From Whalleya microplaca (taxonomy: Eukaryota > Ascomycota > Sordariomycetes > Xylariales > Xylariaceae), in contig MU385714.1 in NCBI GenBank assembly GCA_022497155.1, positions 1,054,001 to 1,118,000 on the forward strand: a stretch of DNA of 64,000 bases, written 5' to 3'. Positions 9,689 to 20,528 of the stretch are shown one piece after another (positions within the stretch are counted from its first letter, which is position 1; each line of letters starts with the position of its first letter). A program made the position numbers and the translations under genes. The notes below the pieces were generated by a model. That model had not been told where the DNA came from, did no database searches, and worked only from the letters and a program-made list of their open reading frames with translations.

Positions 9689-12600
9689 TCAGTCTCCATC
9701 ATAGTGCTCCGCGAAGTATACTTTCTCTTCAAAGTCTAGGAAACCATGAAATATCATAAGCTGGTCCTCATGGGCGATCGCAATAGTACTTCTCGAAGTG
9801 ATACACAACCTCAAGTCCGGGCTCGTCTGCCAGGTCAAAGGGATGAAGAAGTGTCTTGTGTAGAAATCCATCGCTGCACTTGTCTTCAAGTCGATGGAGC
9901 AGATCCAGCCTTTTCTATCTAAAAAGAATAATGAAGACTTTGACAAACCAATCACCACTCTCACGCGCGCCAATAACTTCTTTTTAATGCCTGTGGTCTC
10001 AACTTCTACTGCATTCGGGTCAATGTTAGAAGAATCCAGTATCATGAATTCTGTTTCGTGACCTCTCAAGCGCGTGATACGAGCTATCAAGCTGTAGCCT
10101 GACCGTGTCAGCCAAACCTCCTTGTATGGTATCATTAATCGGCCAAGTTCGATCGAAGGCATTATCCGTAAGTCAGGATATAAACCTATCTTAGTAAGTA
10201 AATCCCACTGGAAGACACGTAGTATGTATCCCGTAATACACAATACCTGTTTCGGGTCAGTTGGATGCGTGATCCATGTCGACTTTCCGGACGACTTTTG
10301 AACAGAAATCAGTCTCCCATCCAGCGCCCAGAGCTTTGCTTCGTTAACGGTACGTATTAAAACAGCTAAAGCATCTGGTGATATCAGGACCTGCAAGATT
10401 GCTTCATCAATGCGATGATTGAACGGTTGCTGGACTAAATGCCATTTGCCATTTGGCATCACTGACAAACGCGACACAATGCAGCGGCTTGAAAAGTCGA
10501 CAGATACCAGAGTTGAATATTCTGGATTCCACTTCAAGTGGAGGATTCCAACCATTCTGGCGTGGAATTGAAAATACATGACGATGTTGCTTGACTTCAG
10601 CTCGTGGACAGTAATAGAACCATTCCAGCGGCCACAAAAGACAAAGTCTGCATTAGGTGGATGTTCAATAACACTTATACCCTCTTCTGTATGAACGAGT
10701 CTCCTAGGTTTTGTATTTGGAACAGTAGACATGACTTCGTCACAGAGTAGCTCGCTCGATAGATCGTCAGACGAATCCTTTTGGGTGAGAATAAGTGGTT
10801 CCCAAACATTACAATGAGTACCCCCTATGTCGAAGAAACGGAGACTGTTAGATGCGAAGATGATGTTCCAAAGTATGTTTCCAATTGCATCAATGCGATA
10901 CAGGAGTCGAAGTGTTCTGAATAAAAGGAGATGAATAACCCCCCGAGTATCTCCTGTCGCAAGTATCCGCCCGTCCGGTGAAGCTGCAAGAGAGTGTGCT
11001 AACAGGTGGTATATGGAGTGCTGCTCTAGGTCCCATGGATCGCATGTAACGATATCACCATCATCATATGCTATTGCAATCAGGTCGAGCTCAGAAACCG
11101 GGTTGAATACCATGTCGACAATTTGCGGGGAGTTATATACATTCTCGCACCCTTTCTTTTCAAAGACGCCAACCTTACTACTTCGATCCAAGTCCCAAAT
11201 AGTTAAAGGAGAGTTCCTGTAAGCAACCGCTGCCAGTTTGTGTGGTATAGAAAGTCGTACAATAGACGGGAGCGTGCCATAGCTGACTTGATCTCCTTCA
11301 TCGGAATCAGAATCGGGGCCATGGTAGAGTGGTAAGTCTTTAAGCCGCTCCCCACTCTTGGATAAAAACACAGCAATGCTGCCATCTTGTTTCGGTATCA
11401 AAATCTCAGAGTCATCCGGACTCAAATACAATGCTACAGGAAGGGATTCCAAGCGCCCAGACCATAGGTACTCGTGACGACCACTCCAAAGTGTTACCTT
11501 GCGAGGACCGCACGACGCCAATATACCTGAAACGGATCCAAAGCTAAGGTGTAGAGCCGCTTCTCCATTTGGCAGAGTGGCTGCGAGTTCGAAGGTATCG
11601 TTGCTATATACCATAATATTCCCATGCATCAGTCCAGCGGCCACGTTGTACGCATTGCTGGCTACTGACATGACTATTTCGGTGTATAATAAGCATGCAA
11701 TTCTATCATCCCAGCCTTCTGGACGAGAACCCATGAACCTGAATTGTTTTGAGAATTTGGCAAAACGTCTGTAAAGGAGGGATGTTGGTGGGCACAAGGA
11801 CGGTACGAGGAAGTAGATGGACGAAGGGGAATCGAGTAGATTTGGTCCAAAGTTTGTGACAAGACGCGCAATATCGCGAATCCAGGCTTTCACTTCCTGG
11901 AATTCCTTACCTATCGGGGACCTAGAATCGTCTTTAAGCTCTAGATAGACACGTAGATTTTGAATCGCCTCCGTCAATATCGCTAGGCTACCGGTTGCGG
12001 CTACCTGCTCGATCCACGAAAGCAAGTTCGAATTCAGAAATCTGGTTAGGAGCAATAGAGGTGCATCGTTCGAAGAGGAAGAGTGAGCTAAGTGGTACGA
12101 GAAGTAGACACAAGCGTAGCCAGAAAATGCCGCCAACACATTTCGATTTGACGAGACTCTTCGAGACCTGGGTGGTGTGAAGTCTTTCCCATTGAGACGC
12201 TCGAGACATATTTCTGCGAGCCTTGAGTGGGCAGAGGGGAGATCTACCCGAAAGTCTGATGCCTCCTGACTTAGAAAAGCCGTAATAGTCTGATGGATGA
12301 CTTGCAATCGACCCTCTTTGTCAACGGCAATTAGATTCCCACAAAGGTGTCCCAGTTTGTCATCCGATGCCGTGATTGTCCTGTTTATGTCCATACGGAT
12401 GGCGTCCTTCATCTCCTCAATTGTCAGTGGTTTTGGAACGCAGATGGCCCATTTGAGGATGCATTTAGCTAGCTCAGCGCTTGGCGATTGTGCAATAGCA
12501 GTAGTAATCCGTGTGTAGAACTCGTTCATCTCAGAGGGTACCTGCTGGAGTATGTCTTCCATGTCTTCCATGCTATAAGCTTCATCCAATCTACCGATAA

Positions 12601-14755
12601 TCAAGGAAGCCCATAAGAAGATCCCATTTGACTTTCTTAATACCTCAGTCAGTAAATTCTCGCCCGTGGCAGATTCTTCAGAGTATGACCATTTCGCCTT
12701 AACGTATGAAGCAATATCAAGAAGAGACTCTTCGGTGCCTGTTTCGAGCTTTAGAAGTGGCACGCCCTTCTGTTGGAATATATTTTCAACTTGATTGTTT
12801 GGTCGACTTGTAAACAAAATCTTCAATGGTGTCTTTGGATCCATTTTCGAAAGCATTTGCACCAATGCAATCATGCTTTTGGTTGGACATTCGTCTAGGG
12901 CATCTATGACCCAGAAGTGCGGCTGTGATGATTCTATCTGGAATATGCAGTTCACAAAGACCATATTCCAAATTACAAGATGGTCATCCTTTTGAATATG
13001 TCCCTCGTTCTCCGCCATTTCGAGGAGACCTTGGCGAATTTCGAGGTTGGACTTGGCCATTTGGAACGCGAGTGATCTCAGTAGCTTTGGGAGGGACAAA
13101 GTGTCGTTGTTTCGATGGTTGAAGAAATGAAAGCTGCATTCCGAGTTGCACGCTTCTAGATACCTTACAACATGGCCCGAAGCGACAGATTTTCCCGAGC
13201 CTGGTGGCCCTTTTAGCCATAAGAATCTCGAGTTCAGGCTGGACTTCGTGCCTGATTGACCTAATTCACTGGTGGTATCTGTGTCCAGCCATTCTTGAAA
13301 GATGTCACTTTTTGTAAGCCACTCGCAGGTGCCCTTATGTTGCTTTTCCGTAATTGCAAGAAGATCTGAGTCTGATCTGCGCTGGATTCCAAGTAAATCG
13401 GAAATGAGTTTCATATGCGACTTGTATTGATCAAGGCTCTTGATCGTGTCTACCCGATAGCATTAATAAGACACACTTCTCAAGTAATGCCACGGATCAC
13501 TCACAAATGCTATCTAATTCTTGTATAGTACTCATGAAACATCGGAGCAGAATAATGTAATTCGGATGATCGGGGTTTTCAAACTTGCAAATATGGCGGT
13601 GGTCGGCTTCGAGATATTGTACATGCTCACCTGGCAGTCCTAAACCATAAAACAGTCAACATGCGCAGCCTCAAACATTACGTAGTGCTTACCGATTGTT
13701 GCAGACTCTTTATCCACAATAGACACGGCTACAGGTCCTGCTGTCGTTGTTGCACTTTCAAAGAAAGACCAGAGGTGAAGGTCTAGACAAACGTGCCGAA
13801 ACTCATCATTGATAGCCTCACAAATATTTAGTACAAACCAAGAAGCCTTCAGCTCGGGTAGCTCACCTGTAGTGTACCCGAACCTGGTAACAACTCGTTC
13901 ACGTAAGCTTTCGATCCATGAGACGGTGATGCCAAAAGCAACCGTGTTATGGCTTTGGCCGAGTCGGCGCCTCGATGAGGAGACGCAAGAAAATACATGG
14001 AATGGATCCTATCAGCAATCCCTCTATACATCTGATCCCTCGTAGCAAGTAAATAAGCCTGAAGATAATCAGTGCCGGAAAGAAAACAGGTATACTTTGT
14101 TGTCATTACCTTTTTCACAACAAGGCCCCCCATGCTATGGGCAATCAGGACTATGGGTGTCTTGCGTCGCATCTTAGCTCCTCTTCCCTTGCCATAACTA
14201 ATCAATACCTAACTGACTTACATTGCCTGGTTTTCTTAGCTGTGGGGAGTTGTACATATCGGCTAGAAGTGCTTGTCCAAAGTCGTGGAGCGTGAGATTG
14301 CTCTGTTGCTTCGTCGTCCAGTCCGAGTTATATCCATAGCTATTTATACGGACGTGCTCGAAGCCTGGCTCTGAAGGTAGCCATTCTTTTGGCCAATATG
14401 TCAACTTATTATCTGAATTACTCCAAGTCTTTCGTGAGCCGCCGCCCAGGCCGTGGACCTGAACTGGTATTAGTATAACGCTGATTGCATTTCTTAGGTG
14501 AGCGAGTCGAGTTATCCATACGAAAATGAAGTCTACACGAGGCTCTGAGGGTTCATATAAAGTATTCAGGCCAAGTGGACCCCTAATATCATTTGGTGAT
14601 TCCAAAGTAGTCTGGGAGGAAAAACTCTTCAGACGCAGTAGCCTCGCTTGTATGAGAGCGAGTGAAGATCCCCGCTTCCTTTGAACTTCCTCGAGCCGCG
14701 GCGGGTTCGGCCAAGGCTTCCGAAAGGTAAGCTCTTCTGTCGTTACGAAGGACAT
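9689..14755 (-). CDS. NOD-like receptor: SesB-type hydrolase, NACHT, WD40
   Basis: Seven exons (14755-14522, 14458-14222, 14160-14110, 14058-13867, 13816-13693, 13639-13505, 13449-9689), with introns of 50-63 bp, give 1577 aa. N-terminus: an alpha/beta-hydrolase (SesB/lipase-like) with oxyanion motif HGLGGGSRKTW at ~80, nucleophile elbow AHSMGG (Ser166), a SPHRG segment and a C-terminal ADHRHICKF His. Middle: a NACHT NTPase with Walker A GPPGSGKS at ~405-412 and Walker B FWVIDALDEC at ~503-512. C-terminus (~950-1560): degenerate WD40-type beta-propeller repeats. Fungal NLRs of this layout are STAND switches tied to non-self recognition and programmed cell death; that role is inferred. All five short introns in the hydrolase part rejoin conserved blocks. 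Start is uncertain: ATG 14783 plus an extra intron is possible, and the acceptor near 14160 could be 14172. Confidence 0.88.
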
Positions 14756-15361
14756 GATATATACTTACGGTTTCGTCTGCCATGGTTGCATACCTCTTAA
14801 GCGACTCTAAGAAACTGGCTACTTAGGTTGTTCAAAGTCATCATCAACGACATGATGAGATGTATGGGTTATGACCCAATTGCAGAAGCCCCATGGATAA
14901 TGCCCCTCTCAGTACCCCTCTTGGAGGCAGTTCAAGTTTCATAATGAATGGTCCCATTGACGCGTTAGCCGCTGCGAAATTGGATTGGATTATATGCGCG
15001 TGGAGGTCTGTTTTGTGACATTGGATTTTCGGTAAGCAATATGATTGGCTTAAATATCTTGATCCTACCTGGGAAACCAACAAAATGCACCTTTCTGTGA
15101 ACATACAGGGACTGAGCCATTGGCCACAATGGTAAGGATTAACATGTCGTTGGTATTAAGTGCGGCATTGGCCATGCAAACCCTTAGCTATGCTTACTCT
15201 GGAATGCTGAAAACAGAGCTCCTCGTCTACGTTAGTAAACGTCGCCATTCTTATTCCTATAAGAGACTGACGAAAAAGCCAACTTCCAATACGGGCATGC
15301 CCAACCTCAAGAAGAATAAAGTTTAGTTTTCATTGAAGCACACTATACTAGGGCAGCAACG
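14756..15361. promoter_or_regulatory. Divergent promoter NLR/FN3K-like gene
   Basis: About 0.6 kb separates the two divergent starts, so both genes probably share regulatory sequence. An alternative NLR start exon (ATG at 14783, donor GTAAGT) falls here. The short frames seen show no recognisable protein. Confidence 0.4.
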
Positions 15362-16670
15362 ATGTTAGACGAGAACATCATGGACAGTATGGAGTCTTAC
15401 CATGATGAGCATATATTCCTATCCCCCATTGCTAATACAGTAAAGAACTCCCTACAGGCAGTGAAGTCCTTTCCATAATAGATTCAAGCCCAAATCCTCG
15501 CGTAGGCACAGTGAGGATCGAAGTCAAACTCGAAGATGGTAGCTCGCGCGTGTACTTCGGAAAGGTTTAGTACTGATACTTCAATTTTCGTGAGCTTGTT
15601 CTAATATGTGATCATGACAGGGTGCTTCGGGTGACGTTGGGTATAACATGATGAAAGGTTCCTTCCAGGCCGAGACAGCATTGTTCAACTTCATACCAGA
15701 GCATGTTCCTCGACCGATCACGTATGGGACCTACCAGTCACAGCCAGACACTCATTTTTATCTCTGCGAATTTGTCGAGATGCTTGAAGACGTTCCTAGT
15801 GCTCGAGAATGGGCAGCAGCGGTGGCAACATTACACAGCCGGAGCATGGGATGCTCACCGACAGGCAAATTCGGATTCCCGATGCACACTCACCTGGCCA
15901 ATATCCCAGTGGACAATACGTGGAATTCGTCGTGGGAAGGTCTATGGACTCAACAGATGAAATCTCTTCTTGACCAGGATGAGGCTCTTCATGGGGCCAA
16001 TGAAGAGTTCAATAGACTGAAAGACAGCTTTTTCAACATCGTCATACCTCGATACTTGAGGCCATTAGAGTCCGATGGCCGCTCGATTACACCTTGTCTG
16101 ATTCACTCAGACCTCTGGCCAGGGAACATAAAACCCAGACTCGATTCTGGTAGAGTATGCATGTTCGACTCCTGTGCCTTCTGGGGCCATAACGAGGGTA
16201 GGTAACTCGATAGTCTTACCAGTAGCCAATGCCTGTTCATTAGACAAGAAGCTTACGAACGTCCTTACAGCTGACCTTGGTATTTGCCGCAATCCCCGCT
16301 ATCGCCTTGGAAGTTCTTATATCCAGGAATACTGTCAACATATTCCGGTCTCTGAGCCTAAGGAAGATTTTGAAGACCGCAATGCAGTTTATGCTATGAA
16401 ATACCATGTTCTATTATCGGTGATGTATGCCAATAACATCAAATTCCGGAATATGTAAGCCGTTTCTAGAGTTGATTCTCCACTTATAACAAAGGGAGTC
16501 TGACCCAAAAAAGTGTTATAGATGAGATGAGAACTCTGGTAGAGAGGACCATACTTGCATCGAGGACAGCCGAGCCAGAGGCTGCTCACTTATATCTAGA
16601 GGCGCGGGCAGCTTCTAGCAGCACACTAGGAGTAAACCAGTATACTCGTGCCAATCAGCTAATTCTGTAA
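15362..16670 (+). CDS. Fructosamine/ketosamine-3-kinase family protein
   Basis: Five exons (15362-15386, 15458-15564, 15621-16197, 16271-16454, 16514-16670) give 349 aa. It has the fructosamine-kinase (APH-like) fold: beta-strand ending YFGK, GDVGYNMMKGSFQAE, VPRPITYGTY, the CGSPTG-like insert (MGCSPTGKFGFP), catalytic loop IHSDLWPGN (Asp208), a metal-binding-type segment FDSCAFWGHNE, and a C-terminus with DRNAVYAMKY. Relatives phosphorylate sugar adducts on protein amines (deglycation), but many fungal members are uncharacterised. Two points are weak. The donor at 15565 is GTTTAG, which is poor, and the first exon rests only on frame and a good branch site. The acceptor at 16513 (AAAAAAG) restores VIDEMRTLVE. 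Divergent from the NLR and upstream of the MFS gene. Confidence 0.75.
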
Positions 16671-17067
16671 CGGGCTATCTATAGTTCTCACCAATGTAAG
16701 ACCATAAACTAAGCTCATAACAAGGCTACAGCGTGTTGCACTGGATCATTAATGCCAAGGAGCTCCAAGGAGGATTAGTTTATCATTCAATATTATCTAC
16801 TTATAGGCATTCTATCACTCACCCCTGACCTAACCCCACCTGTGACTTGCTCATGTTGGTCTTGCAAGTACCGCATTCGGCCTCCTATGTATGCATGTAG
16901 TACATGTAGTACCCCGCCGTTGCACCAACAGCACTACATGCCAGCATGTGATTGTGAATAAGGAGTATAAGGATTGCTATGAATAATAGCTTCAAATCTA
17001 GCAAATTTCATTTCAATTTAGTCCATGTCGGAATGCACAACTTGATTTTTCGACAGTAGGTATAGCT
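16671..17067. promoter_or_regulatory. MFS gene upstream region
   Basis: About 400 bp with direct repeats of CATGTAGTA near 16894-16912. Nothing else is recognisable. Confidence 0.35.
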
Positions 17068-18875
17068 ATGGCTTCTACTCTAGAGCGCTGCCAAACTTCA
17101 CCAATTCGTCAAGATGGGCATACAATTGGAGAAGAACACAAGACTGAAGACGCCTTGTTAAATGAACCCCCGTTCTCTATTTTTACAGAATGGCAGAAAA
17201 AATGGATAAGCTTTGCCGCCTCGTTCGGTGCGCTTTTCTCGACGTTAAGCAGCTACATCTACCTGCCAGCTCTAGTGCCTATGGCTCGCGATCTGGGCGT
17301 CACCTTGACCCTCATGAACTTGACTGTGACTTCCTACCTTATAGTTGCGGGTATTGCCCCAGCATTCATGGGTGATATGGCCGACCAGAGTGGTAGAAGA
17401 CCGGTATACATCTTGATGTTCGTGCTAATGTTGGGTGCGAACATTGGGATGGCACTTCAGACGTCGTATCCGGCTCTCTTAGTCCTTCGCATGCTTCAAA
17501 GTGCTGGCTCATCAGGAACTTATGGTGCGGCATATGGGGTTGTTGCAGATATTGCTGAGGCATCCCAGCGAGGGTCTTATGTTGGGACGTTAATCCTCTT
17601 GTAGGCCACCTGAGTTCTCCTTAAAACTGGCGGGCACTTGCTAATACACCGTAGTACTACCACTGCTCCAATGCTTGGACCGGTAATAGGGGGAGTATTG
17701 ACAGAAAGACTTGGCTGGAGATGGATATTCGTACGTCTATTTCAATTCATTTGCTGTCACCATCGATATATTTGATGTTGGGATCGCTTACCTGTCTGAA
17801 CCCTGTGTAAGCTGATGATTGATAAACCGTGTGCTGTAGTGGTTCCTCGTGATCCTAACTGGAGTCCACTTGGTTGTGTTGCTACTCTTCCTCCCAGAGA
17901 CACAGAGAAAGCTGGTTGGCAACGGCAGTAAACCTGCCCGAGGCATATACTGGAGCCTATTTTCACTACTCGTGCGTAAGCAGCCCATGGATCAACTACA
18001 GAGCAAAATCGACGACGACAAGCGGCGCTGTCATTTTCCAAACCCCCTAGCGTGCGTCCCAGTGCTCTTCCATAAAGGCTCACTCTTCGTCATCGCCATT
18101 GGATCTATAACATATGCCGTCAAGATGACGCTTCAAACTTCTTTAGCAGCCCAGTGCATCGATATATACAGCTTAGACTACCTCCAAGCAGGCCTTATCT
18201 ACCTCCCTTCCGGGGTCGGAGGAGCTGTTGCCTCAAGTATTACCGGTAGGTCATATAGCCCCCTTTTCGCGACTTGACTTATCAGCTACAGGGAGATTAC
18301 TCGACAGGCACTTTAGGCACATGGCTCAGAAGATGGGGAGGAGAGACCTCCAACGAGGAGACGACATCTCTGACTTTCCGATTGAGGCGATACGGTTACG
18401 TGGAATATACATTCTCACTGTAATCAGCGCCGTAGGTACAGTTGGGTACGGTATTGCGTTGATGACTAGGGCGGTGAGGCTAACACTACTCCTTTCACGA
18501 ACCTTCAATTTAACAACTATGCAGCATATTTCGGTCATGCTCGTCATGCAGTTCCTGACTGGAGCTACAACATCCAGCATATTCACAGTGATTTTCCCAT
18601 GTCGTCTTTAGATAGGAACTAATCGCTAACTGTATCATCAGATGTGTGGCACTCTCTTGACGGACTTGAACCCTCGTAGATCAGCGACAGCTCAAGCTGC
18701 ATATAACCTCGTTAGATGCCTGGGCGCCGGTGCTGGTGTTGCCGCACTCGAGCCGCTCGTAGATGCATCGGGCTCAGGATGGACGTTTGCCATCTATGCT
18801 ATCCTAATGTTGCTTGAGCTCCCTTTAGCATGGTTTCTTATGTCCCAAGGGCTTAAGTGGCGTGCTCCTAGCTGA
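17068..18875 (+). CDS. MFS drug:H+ antiporter (DHA1 type)
   Basis: Six exons (17068-17600, 17655-17730, 17840-18245, 18292-18473, 18525-18587, 18642-18875) give 497 aa, the usual size for a 12-helix DHA1 transporter. A ~45-residue cytosolic N-terminus precedes helix 1. Motif A between helices 2 and 3 is present as GDMADQSGRRP, and the helix-5 motif appears as GPVIGGVLTERLGWRWIF across two splice junctions. The C-terminal half shows MCGTLLTDLNPRRSATAQA, typical of fungal Qdr/Aqr-like exporters. Predicted role: proton-coupled export of drugs, weak acids or metabolites at the plasma membrane; the substrate is unknown. Same strand as the kinase-like gene, ~400 bp away. No biosynthetic genes adjoin, so a secondary-metabolite cluster is not supported. 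Confidence 0.88.
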
Positions 18876-19925
18876 GAAATAATTCAACTGGAAGAATTAT
18901 CCAAGCATTTAGTTGAAGCTACGACGGAGAGTGATAGTACCACACGAAGCAAGTCTTCGTTAAAGCACCTCTCCTCAGCCTATATATTAAGCGACTTTTA
19001 TGAATGACTAGCCTTAAGACAGAAACATATGATGATCAAAATCCTTGATGAACTACAGCATTATTTTTACACGATACTATGGTTAGTTGCTCACACCTGA
19101 GCTCTATACGAAGTATACACAAATGTGTGGTAGCTAAAGTTGTCCTAAATGGATTGTTGATGATAGAGGTTGATATAATATTTTGATTTACCAGACCCAT
19201 GTAGCCGATCAGTCTTGTACTCTGTAGGAACGCAACATAAGAAGGCGTTTCATCTTATGAGAGGGCCGAACCTGACCAGATTCTCGATGAAAGCCTAGGA
19301 ACATGCCAGAGATACCTGTCCGAGAAGCTACGAGAAACCGCCAGAGGTCCGAAATATATACCAGCTAGCATCGAGGCGATGAACCATCTTGAGGTAACAG
19401 CATTAGTGATTCAAAGCTCAAAGCCGAAGCCTCAAGTGGTGCCCCGTATTTATTGAAACATTCCCAAGGTTCGAGTGGACATCATTAACTGTATTTCGCT
19501 CTCCCTCTTTAGCGTATACATACATACAGATTACATCCAATAACAATTGTATTTCTGGGAATTTCCAGGTATTTCTAAGATGGAATCAATCAACTACTAC
19601 GCAGACCCCTTAACATGCACCCACCTTCTCCGGCTCAAATTTGATTAGTTACCTGTAGCTTAGTGTCAACCTATGCACATATCTACCTAGACATGGTACG
19701 GACGGAAACCAATTGACTGGTCGTTACTGCAGTAGTATGTGGCCATCACAATCTGTTGATTAAAACAACAACATTGGGAAAGCACGTAACACACAAATCG
19801 ACTTCCTCTGCAATGTCGATATGGCCAATAGAAGTCTGGGACTACAAGCCTTCAGGATAACCGGGATATCTATAACTTAAAGCCCCTAACAGAAGGTGAA
19901 GATGTAATAGTAACGAGGTTGCAAG

Positions 19926-19991
19926 GGTGAATTAGAGGTAAACTAGAGGTGAAGGAGAGGTGAAGTAGGGGTGAACCAGAGGTGAATAGCC
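19926..19991 (+). repeat. 11-bp tandem repeat, six units
   Basis: Six consecutive 11-bp units with consensus GGTGAANNAGA. Units 1, 5 and 6 start at 19926, 19970 and 19981. Divergence is confined mainly to positions 7-11. Non-coding context. Confidence 0.85.
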
Positions 19992-20219
19992 CCCAATTCT
20001 TCCGGTCTCACAGCAATTACAATACTTATTTTCACAGCATATCTGGATGAGTTAAGAAAAGCAGAGATGATTACTTGGCTTTATGTTTATAGTACGTTAT
20101 AAGCACACTGGCACAGTCACAGATGTTTAGAAGCTACGCAGCTCATTTATTAATTATGCCCTATCGTGAGGGCCTCTAAGGCTGCTTCTGGAACATCCAT
20201 CATGTCCTTTGCATGCCTT

Positions 20220-20430
20220 GATTTGTGTGTACCCTTGACCATGAAACCGTAAACACTTATTTGCAACCCTTGCTCAGAATAGTCTTTTGGCTTGCCAGAT
20301 GATGTACAACCCTTGCTTAGAATAGTCTTTTGACTTGCCATATGATTTGTGTACCCTTGACCATAGAAACGAAAACCCTTAATTGCAACCCTTGTTCAGA
20401 ATAGTCTTTTGACTTGCCAGATGATTTGCA
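20220..20430 (+). repeat. ~80-bp imperfect tandem repeat
   Basis: Two long units (20220-20300 and 20344-20422) share blocks GTACCCTTGACCAT, TTGCAACCCTTG and AATAGTCTTTTG. A short middle unit (20301-20343) keeps only the second half, and a fourth unit begins at 20423 and stops. The pattern implies unequal exchange or slippage. Confidence 0.85.
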
Positions 20431-20528
20431 AAGTCATGTCTATGACAGCGGTTAGTAAGATCAGAAAGGAAGACAAGGCGGTTTGCCTGGGGAGATGGCC
20501 AACAAACCTTCTCAACCCATGCGAATAA

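Larger units (their letters stand above)
18876..20528. other. Repeat-bearing gene-free region
   Basis: 1.65 kb, AT-rich, with no coding frame I can support. It holds two tandem repeats listed separately (19926-19991 and 20220-20430). It may be decayed mobile or duplicated DNA, but no terminal repeats or transposase remnants were recognised. Confidence 0.45.

Noticed and set aside
17068..18875. Secondary-metabolite gene cluster around the MFS exporter
   Set aside because: No polyketide synthase, peptide synthetase, terpene cyclase, P450 or cluster regulator is present nearby.
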